Positions 1-5,739 of a stretch of 12,783 bases of DNA are shown here, in pieces. The position numbers and the translations under genes are program-made. Each line of letters begins with the position of its first letter. The first letter of the stretch is position 1. Under the pieces are notes generated by a model, which was not told the origin of the DNA, did not search any database, and worked only from the letters and a program-made list of their open reading frames with translations. The stretch covers positions 1-12,783 of the forward strand of contig SKKC01000167.1 of the NCBI GenBank assembly GCA_007121695.1. Reading direction: 5' to 3'. Source of the DNA: Spirochaetales bacterium. GTDB lineage: Bacteria; Spirochaetota; Spirochaetia; DSM-27196; SKKC01.

Positions 1-2186
1 AGGTCGGTGCGCCACCCGAGACTATCAAGGACACGCTCGTTACGCCTGACTCGGTGCCGAACATCTTTGTCCTTCCGCACGAGCTGTTTCACTGGCAGAA
101 GGGAATAAACGTCGGAGACATGGAGTTTCCGATCTACTTCAATTTTTTCATTCGAAAGCAGAAAGTCACGATCTGTTGTACCGAAGAGCAGCAGGAGAGA
201 CTCGAAACCGCAATCCGGGAGTCGGTGTTCGGTCCGGAAAAACTCGATCTGCGGCAGGACGTTTTTTCGGAGGACGAGTCAATCTGGGTGCCCGATATTT
301 CCCGCGAGCTGTCGTTTTTTCGGGGACCGCTCGCGCTGCACGATCTGTTTAACGTGATCTGTTTTCAGGACGGCGTAGCTCCTGTAGACGGCGTTACCGT
401 GCAGAGTACCGCCGACGCCTTCCTGTTCAGCTGGGAGGGGCAGGAAGCAGTGCCGGTTCCTGCCGCGGTGTCGTATACGCCGCAGTACGATATAGGGGAG
501 CGGCTGCCGAATCCGTTCGTGCCGCCGCGTTTCGGCGTCACCTGTCTTGGCCCGAGCCACGGCTTCGATCCGCACGATAACACCTCGGGGTTCATTATCT
601 GGTTGAACCATAGCGGCATCATGGTTGATCCGCCGGTCAACTGCACGGAGTGGCTGTTACAGTCCAACGTGAATCCGAAGTTTATCGACAGTATTATCCT
701 GACCCACTGTCACGCAGATCATGACGCCGGTACCTTTCAGAAAATCCTGCAGGAGGGTCGGGTGACGGTGTACACCACACCGACGATCATGCAGAGTTTT
801 CTGCGCAAGTATTCGGCTTTCTCCGGTGAGAAGCCGGAGTTTCTACGCTCGCTGTTCGACTTCCACCCCGTTTTTATCGACCAGAGTTTTTATCTGCATG
901 GGGGCGAGTTCAAGGTGTACTACTCCGTTCACTCCATTCCGACCATGGCCTTCAGGTTGAACTTTCAGGACAAGAGCTTTGTGTACTCGAGCGACCATCA
1001 GAATGATCCCGCCATACACGACTCCATGCTCGAAAACGGTACGATTGATCAGCGCCGCTACGATCAGCTGAAAAGTTTCCCCTGGGATGCCGATGTGATC
1101 TACCACGAAGCGGGAATTGCTCCCCTGCATACACCCGTCGCGTATCTCGCGAGCCTTCCCGAGGACGTCCAGCGAAGAATCACCTGTTTTCACATTGCCG
1201 AGAAGGATTTCCCGTCGGATGCGCTGCTGAGCAGGGCCTCATTCGGCATCGAGCATACCCGCTATCTTGATACCACTGCTCCGCAGTACGAGGAAGCCTA
1301 CCGCGTGCTCGATGTGTTGAAGCAGCTCGACTTCGCACGCGACATGGGTATCCCCAAGGTCCAGCAGTTTTTCGGCATAGTGCAACGACAGACCTTCGCG
1401 GCCGGTGAGTACATTATTCGCAAGGGAAGTCGGGGAAACTACTTTTACATCATCATGAACGGAAACGCTGCGGTCCTTGCCGAAAACCTTGTGCGGAGCA
1501 AGATGCTTGGTGCCTACGACTACTTTGGAGAAGTCGCGCTCATGACCGACAGCGACCGCACCGCCGACGTCGTGGCCGAGTCGGAGGTCGAGGTGCTATC
1601 CATTGAGCGCTCACGCTTTCTGAACTTCATTACCGGCACCGAGTTCGAGGGTGTGCTGCGGCGTCTGATACGAAACCGCAGCGAGGAAACCTGGAACCTG
1701 CTTGCCGAGGGCTTGCCCTTCGCGCATCTGACCGACTATCAGCGCATGTGGCTGGAGTCGGTCCTTCAGCCGCGCGAGTACCCTGCGGGGACCGTGCTCA
1801 TGAAGCACGGAGAGACGGTGCGGGAGGTATACCTGATTCGCGACGGTTCCCTGAAGGTAGAATCCACGGAAGGGTTATCCGATACGCTGAGCCGCGGAAT
1901 GCTCGCCGGGAACATGGGAGAACTGCACCGGCAGCAGCCGAGTTCGCTGCTGGTTCAAAGCGAAACGCCAGCGTCGGTCTTCGCCATCGCCTACGATGAT
2001 GTACACGGCTTTCTCGATCGCAATCCCGGTGCAGTCATGCGGGTCAACGACGGACGACAGATGTCTGCCGCCGATCCGGGACAGGAGTCCAGTGAGGAAG
2101 TGTCTGACGACCAGAGGCGTCTCCGTGCCGAAGCGCGTGCAGAGGCGATCCGGCTCTACGACGCACCACCTGCCGCCGGCCCCTGA
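1..2186 (+). CDS. Metallo-beta-lactamase-fold hydrolase with two C-terminal cyclic-nucleotide-binding domains (5' partial)
   Basis: The frame is open through the left edge (first whole codon at base 3). The upstream codons read as protein (GAPPETIKDTL), so the GTG at 54 is probably internal and the true start lies outside. Seen: a metallo-beta-lactamase core with the HxHxDH metal motif as HCHADHD (bases 705-725), a later SSDH (near 990) and HIAEKDF (near 1190) as further metal-ligand candidates. A cNMP-binding domain follows at about 1370-1625, with the phosphate-cassette pattern FGEVALM followed by DRTADV, including the ligand-binding Arg. A second cNMP-like domain (about 1710-2020) lacks that cassette and looks degenerate. 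Known: such hydrolases cleave phosphodiesters or esters, and cNMP domains gate them by cAMP or cGMP. Inference: a cytoplasmic hydrolase switched by a cyclic nucleotide; substrate unknown. The tail is acidic and low in complexity. It ends in TGA, 10 bases from the convergent diadenylate cyclase locus, with no visible terminator. Confidence 0.9.
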   Translation, partial: VGAPPETIKDTLVTPDSVPNIFVLPHELFHWQKGINVGDMEFPIYFNFFIRKQKVTICCTEEQQERLETAIRESVFGPEKLDLRQDVFSEDESIWVPDISRELSFFRGPLALHDLFNVICFQDGVAPVDGVTVQSTADAFLFSWEGQEAVPVPAAVSYTPQYDIGERLPNPFVPPRFGVTCLGPSHGFDPHDNTSGFIIWLNHSGIMVDPPVNCTEWLLQSNVNPKFIDSIILTHCHADHDAGTFQKILQEGRVTVYTTPTIMQSFLRKYSAFSGEKPEFLRSLFDFHPVFIDQSFYLHGGEFKVYYSVHSIPTMAFRLNFQDKSFVYSSDHQNDPAIHDSMLENGTIDQRRYDQLKSFPWDADVIYHEAGIAPLHTPVAYLASLPEDVQRRITCFHIAEKDFPSDALLSRASFGIEHTRYLDTTAPQYEEAYRVLDVLKQLDFARDMGIPKVQQFFGIVQRQTFAAGEYIIRKGSRGNYFYIIMNGNAAVLAENLVRSKMLGAYDYFGEVALMTDSDRTADVVAESEVEVLSIERSRFLNFITGTEFEGVLRRLIRNRSEETWNLLAEGLPFAHLTDYQRMWLESVLQPREYPAGTVLMKHGETVREVYLIRDGSLKVESTEGLSDTLSRGMLAGNMGELHRQQPSSLLVQSETPASVFAIAYDDVHGFLDRNPGAVMRVNDGRQMSAADPGQESSEEVSDDQRRLRAEARAEAIRLYDAPPAAGP

Positions 2187-2196
2187 GGTCCCGTCG

Positions 2197-2400
2197 TCAG
2201 GCATTCATGACACGCTTGCCTTCGCGGAACACCGAAATGCGTTTGGTGGACTCGCTGATCGCGATTGCCACCGATGAACTTACCGCGGTAATTGCAGCCG
2301 CTGCCGTGTGCCGGGCACCAAGCCCGCGCGGCAGGTCGTTCACTTCCACGTCGGCGCGCAGGTAGGTGCCTGCGCTGTGAATCACCCCGTCACCCCCGAT
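2197..2400 (-). pseudogene. In-frame 3' continuation of the diadenylate cyclase domain beyond the TAG
   Basis: These 67 codons follow the TAG directly in the same frame and end at TGA (2199-2197). They supply the rest of the DAC domain: IGGDG, SAGTYL, LPRGLGARH with RHT in the place of the RHR motif, AAAAIT, and the final SES motif (Ser424-Glu425 if the TAG is counted as codon 375). No frameshift or second stop is seen, and the conserved family positions look intact, so decay, if any, is recent. A GTG at 2385 is preceded by GGGGGTGA (2397-2390), with 7 bases between the GGGGG and the GTG. That resembles a Shine-Dalgarno sequence, so a 62-residue piece could be made by restart. I mark it as a pseudogene fragment because nothing here proves expression. 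Confidence 0.7.
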
Positions 2401-3525
2401 CTAAAGCGCGCCGTCGATTCGCGAGATCTCCTTCACCGTTTCTTCGAGGCTCGGATCAAGCTCATTCCGGTCTGTTTCCGATATGCCGCGGAAGGGGTTA
2501 ATCAGGAGCTGGTGACAGAAGCCCTTTACCGTCTCGTAGTCGCCGAGCACAAAAATCGCCCCCGCCGGTTTTCCTTCCCTGCCTTCCTGCGCAAGCTCGG
2601 TGGCAAGCTGCAGCACGCGGGCAAACACCAGGTCGTCTATGTCGCTACCCACGCCGCCGCTCGGCAGGCGAAACAGCGAGCCAAACTCGTGTTGCAGATT
2701 CGTAAGTCGTATGGTGTCGAGCGCGCCGCTCGATGGTTCTCCGAACACCGTCAGGACACGCTCGCTTTTTTCGAGTATGCCCCGGCTCATGAGAAAAAGC
2801 AGAGACGTGGTTGTCAGATTGTGGTCGCTGACCGACTTCACCGGCAGATCGATCACCTCGTCTACAATGTCTCCGTTCGTGTAGGCGTCCGGGTCGTTCG
2901 ACAGCAGCAGTACCCGACCTGCGTACGCGGTACGCGCGTCGGTCAGGCGCTGATCATTCGTGAAGAAACGGACCGATCCCATGGCATCCGGGAAGAGGAG
3001 CACCGAGTCGACCTGTATCGCCTTCGCGAGCCACAGCGCGTGCAGAAAGGTTTCGGTTGCCGTGGTGTTCTTTACCGGCTCGTGCTCCACTTTTGTCGGA
3101 GGGTGCGACAGCACTGTCAGCGCCTGTTCGGCAGTACGGGCCTTTTTCAGTGATTCGTAGATGTCGGAGCGGCGCAGGAGACGGCCGAGGTCGCTGAGAA
3201 CCAGGAGATTCGTGGAATGCGCCCAGAGCATGAGGATAATGACGTGAACCGTGCTGCCGTCGTACGGAATACCCTCCGGGGAAATTCCTATGCAACCGAC
3301 CGTCTGATCAGTCTCCGGGAGTTTTCCGTGCGGAATTGCAACGCCTTCGGATACCCGTGTCGAAATTTCATCTTCCCGGGCCAGTACCAGATCGCAGACG
3401 AGTTGCGGATTACGGATGTCGGCCGACTCGCAGGCCGCGTAGACCAGGGTCTGTATTGCATCGCGTTTGTCCGGCGACCTGAGAAAAACAACGCGGTCGG
3501 GCGTGAAGAACTTACTTATGTTCAT
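2401..3525 (-). CDS. PTS EIIA domain - pyruvate-kinase-C-like domain - diadenylate cyclase domain, ended early by in-frame TAG
   Basis: Start chosen at ATG 3525 (MNISKFF), with GGAG 11 bases upstream; an ATG at 3576 would add 17 unlikely residues. Residues 1-145 form a fructose/mannitol-type EIIA domain with the phospho-acceptor motif IPHGK (His66). Residues 155-285 resemble the pyruvate-kinase C-terminal-like domain of archaeal-type DacZ enzymes. From about residue 290 the DisA_N/DAC domain begins: GREGKPAGAIFVLGD, then NPFRG, LDPSLEET, and the catalytic DGA at 371-373. Codon 375 is TAG (2403-2401), so normal translation stops inside the active-site region and before the RHx motif. Known: DAC enzymes join two ATP into c-di-AMP, and EIIA domains relay phosphate from the PTS. 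Inference: sugar-uptake or phosphorylation status would tune c-di-AMP synthesis. The truncated product should lack cyclase activity. The gene is divergent from cdd. Confidence 0.85.
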   Translation of the reverse strand: MNISKFFTPDRVVFLRSPDKRDAIQTLVYAACESADIRNPQLVCDLVLAREDEISTRVSEGVAIPHGKLPETDQTVGCIGISPEGIPYDGSTVHVIILMLWAHSTNLLVLSDLGRLLRRSDIYESLKKARTAEQALTVLSHPPTKVEHEPVKNTTATETFLHALWLAKAIQVDSVLLFPDAMGSVRFFTNDQRLTDARTAYAGRVLLLSNDPDAYTNGDIVDEVIDLPVKSVSDHNLTTTSLLFLMSRGILEKSERVLTVFGEPSSGALDTIRLTNLQHEFGSLFRLPSGGVGSDIDDLVFARVLQLATELAQEGREGKPAGAIFVLGDYETVKGFCHQLLINPFRGISETDRNELDPSLEETVKEISRIDGAL

Positions 3526-3555
3526 GCGTGTCACAACTCCGGGTTGAATGGTTTC

Positions 3556-3561
3556 AGTATA
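3556..3561 (-). promoter_or_regulatory. Candidate -10 element for the EIIA-diadenylate cyclase gene
   Basis: TATACT on the minus strand lies 31 bases upstream of ATG 3525, which would give a short leader holding the GGAG. No good -35 hexamer is visible 16-18 bases upstream. An 8-base palindrome GAAGCTTC (3565-3572) sits just upstream of it, inside the 88-base divergent spacer shared with cdd. Confidence 0.3.
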
Positions 3562-3613
3562 GGTGAAGCTTCGCAAACTTGCACGCCCGGGACAAACGTA
3601 CTACGCTCGCGAG

Positions 3614-4006
3614 ATGGACATAATCGACCGCGCACTGATAGTTGCACGCGAGGCACGGGAGCGAGCGTACGCCCCGTATTCCCGGTTTCAGGTGGGTGCC
3701 GCCATCAAGGCTCGCGGGCACGACACGCTATACCCTGGATGCAACGTGGAAAACGCCAGTTATGGCGCCACCATCTGCGCTGAACGCGGCGCTGTCATGG
3801 CCATGGTCGCCGACATCGGTGCCGCCGAGCTGGAGTTCGTGCTGGTCGTTACGGATGCCGACCCGCTTGCTGTTCCCTGCGCGGTGTGCCTGCAGGTTCT
3901 GTCGCAGTTTTCCGTACCGGATACACAGGTGCTCATTGCCAATCTGGATAGCGTGTGCGACCGCTATACCATGGCTGACCTGCTGCCGCACCCGTTTCAG
4001 TTCTAG
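3614..4006 (+). CDS. cdd: Cytidine deaminase, 130 residues
   Basis: Hydrolyses cytidine/deoxycytidine to uridine/deoxyuridine in pyrimidine salvage, in the cytoplasm. The start at ATG 3614 (MDIIDRAL) gives 130 residues, the usual length of the small homotetrameric class. An in-frame ATG at 3563 would add 17 residues that do not look like the family. Zinc-site motifs: CNVENASYGATICAER with Cys55 and catalytic Glu57, and PCAVCLQ with Cys89 and Cys92. The second motif is normally PCGxCRQ, so Gly and Arg are replaced here by Ala and Leu; all three zinc cysteines and the glutamate are kept, so activity is still expected. There is no clear Shine-Dalgarno sequence. A weak TTGCAC (3579-3584), 17-base spacer, TACGCT (3602-3607) pair ends 6 bases before the ATG, hinting at a leaderless message. 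The stop TAG shares the palindrome CTAG with the stop of the convergent gene. Confidence 0.95.
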   Translation: MDIIDRALIVAREARERAYAPYSRFQVGAAIKARGHDTLYPGCNVENASYGATICAERGAVMAMVADIGAAELEFVLVVTDADPLAVPCAVCLQVLSQFSVPDTQVLIANLDSVCDRYTMADLLPHPFQF

Positions 4007-5739
4007 TACACAAAGGTGTTGAGCGCGGCGAGAAAGCTCATTACCGCTGGATATGCCAGTATGCTGTGGAACAGCACTGCAGAACCCAGAATCGGTTTCA
4101 TCATGTCTGCCGCCGAGGAACCGCGTCGCGGAAAGCCCGCCCGGCCCATGAGAGCCCCGAGCAGGGTAGCGGCTGCGCAGGCGAGAACGAGCAGGAGCGG
4201 ATCCGGCTGTGCCGTGAAACTGAAGGGCGAGAGCCCGTGGAGAGAGCCGTAGAGGCAGCACAGCGCAGGGATCAGTCGCACGCCCGAGCGTCGGACAAGC
4301 TCGGGTGTACGTCGATAGGCAGTACGCACAAGCAGGAAAATGCCCGCGAGCGCGGGAAGCGATGGAACCACCATGGCATAGAGTCCGGCGAGGACCGCGA
4401 TCGGAAGCCCAAGCAGCACAGCAGCGAGATCCTCCGCGGGCAGACCATTTCGCGGGATACCAGGCCGTTCGCGCAGCCATCCTGCATCAGAACGCCCGAG
4501 CATAATGATCGAAGCCTGCGCGCGCGGTTCATGCTGTATCCATACGGTGTGCTGCACGTCGGTGCCGGCGGTCGCGACGTCGCTGACCATGCGCGGTGTT
4601 GTGCTGACGCGTTCGACCGCCGATACCGTTCCCTCTGACAGGTCAATGTCTGCGCGAAAGGCATCCGAGAAAAACTGCGGATGCTGCTCGGCAATCCAGA
4701 GCACGCGGACCACATCGCCGGTCATTGGAGCAATCCATGGAGACAGCGCGAAGCGGTTCGTCGCCGCCTCGACGACCGGGATAATGCGGGTTGTTCCGTG
4801 TTCGGGCTGTATATGGGCCAGGTTCAGCCCCGCGGCCGGACGCGTCAGCGCGGTCTGCATGGTCTCGATGTACTGGTACGCAACCAGAAAGCTCCCGTCC
4901 TCGAGTACGGCGAGATCATGACCAGCGTCGCGGTACGCAGCGCCAGCGCGCAGCGGAGTGCGAGGCCCTTCCTGCGATGATCCGAACACGGAAAAAAACG
5001 CCCCGGGAAGTCTGGCGTGTTCCTCGAACACGTGAACGGAGTCCGGCGAGCCATCACGGACACGGAGGTAGCCTGCGTGCAGCTCGCTCTGTTGGGTTTG
5101 CCCGTAGCTTCGAAACGAAAGGAGCAGCAGATCCGGTTCGGGACCCTGCACAACCCGCACGTCGCCGAAGGTCGTTCCCGAGGGAAGTCCTGTAATTATG
5201 GCCGATGCACCGTACTGATCGTAGGCGACAATGTGGCCTCCGGTGGCTGTGCGGTGCGCAACCACGAGCAGCTCGCCACCCTGTTCGGGTCGCAGATCGA
5301 TACGATCGAAGTCGCGTGGCGAGGCGACTCTGCCGGCATCGTCGAGCCGGTATTCCCGGATGCTGCCGGACCCGACCGACGCGTGTGGCACGCGATACAG
5401 TCCTGCCGGCAGCTCGGCGCCTCCGTCGGTTATGAACAGAAAGAACGCATCGCGACCGGCCCGGGCTGTGCGAATGCGTGCGGTACCCGTGCGTACACGG
5501 GCCCGGTCCTCGAAGTGTAATTCGCCGTCTGAGAGAATGGTCTGTCTGAGTATGGATGTTTCGCCCTCGCGCAGGATTCCGAGTCGCGATAAAGTCTCGC
5601 CGTCGGCCGATCGATCCCAGCGGCTGGCGCTTGAAGCGTAGTCGAGGACCCGTGGGTTGTCCGATGCGCTTCCAACCGCGAGGGGTACGCACAGCAGGAC
5701 GACGAAGAGCAGGAGCGATCTGCCTCCCGGGTGGATCAT
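4003..5739 (-). CDS. Secreted/membrane protein of unknown function, last gene of the ABC transporter operon
   Basis: I do not recognise a family. Start ATG 5739 (MIHPGGRS) overlaps the stop of the permease gene as ATGA and has AAGGGGG 6 bases upstream, so 578 residues. Residues 8-25 form a signal-peptide-like hydrophobic stretch ending in VGSA; there is no lipobox. Residues about 30-430 are rich in short hydrophobic and polar strands with recurring GG/DG turns, suggesting a beta-sheet or propeller-like extracytoplasmic region. This is followed by a run of about five hydrophobic helices (437-458, 459-473, 487-503, 513-532, 549-573) near the C terminus. Translational coupling to the permease suggests it works with the transporter, perhaps as an accessory or substrate-capturing partner, since no classical binding protein is present. 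That role is inference only. The stop is TAG, shared with cdd through CTAG. Confidence 0.8.
   Translation of the reverse strand: MIHPGGRSLLLFVVLLCVPLAVGSASDNPRVLDYASSASRWDRSADGETLSRLGILREGETSILRQTILSDGELHFEDRARVRTGTARIRTARAGRDAFFLFITDGGAELPAGLYRVPHASVGSGSIREYRLDDAGRVASPRDFDRIDLRPEQGGELLVVAHRTATGGHIVAYDQYGASAIITGLPSGTTFGDVRVVQGPEPDLLLLSFRSYGQTQQSELHAGYLRVRDGSPDSVHVFEEHARLPGAFFSVFGSSQEGPRTPLRAGAAYRDAGHDLAVLEDGSFLVAYQYIETMQTALTRPAAGLNLAHIQPEHGTTRIIPVVEAATNRFALSPWIAPMTGDVVRVLWIAEQHPQFFSDAFRADIDLSEGTVSAVERVSTTPRMVSDVATAGTDVQHTVWIQHEPRAQASIIMLGRSDAGWLRERPGIPRNGLPAEDLAAVLLGLPIAVLAGLYAMVVPSLPALAGIFLLVRTAYRRTPELVRRSGVRLIPALCCLYGSLHGLSPFSFTAQPDPLLLVLACAAATLLGALMGRAGFPRRGSSAADMMKPILGSAVLFHSILAYPAVMSFLAALNTFVY

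Noticed and set aside
54..56. GTG as the start of the hydrolase/cNMP protein
   Set aside because: Coding-like sequence continues upstream in frame to the window edge, and there is no ribosome-binding site.
2187..2196. Terminator between the convergent genes
   Set aside because: The gap is only 10 bases and I see no stem with a T tract.
2197..2385. An independent small gene starting at GTG 2385
   Set aside because: Sequence and frame show it is the tail of the cyclase domain; kept only as a restart possibility.
2401..2403. Genome-wide recoding of TAG (pyrrolysine or another amino acid)
   Set aside because: cdd and two other genes here end at TAG at sensible lengths, so TAG works as a stop; no Pyl machinery is visible.
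2308..3153. A 281-codon plus-strand open frame opposite the EIIA-diadenylate cyclase locus
   Set aside because: Its product is basic, without recognisable motifs, and lies wholly antisense to a strand with clear family motifs.
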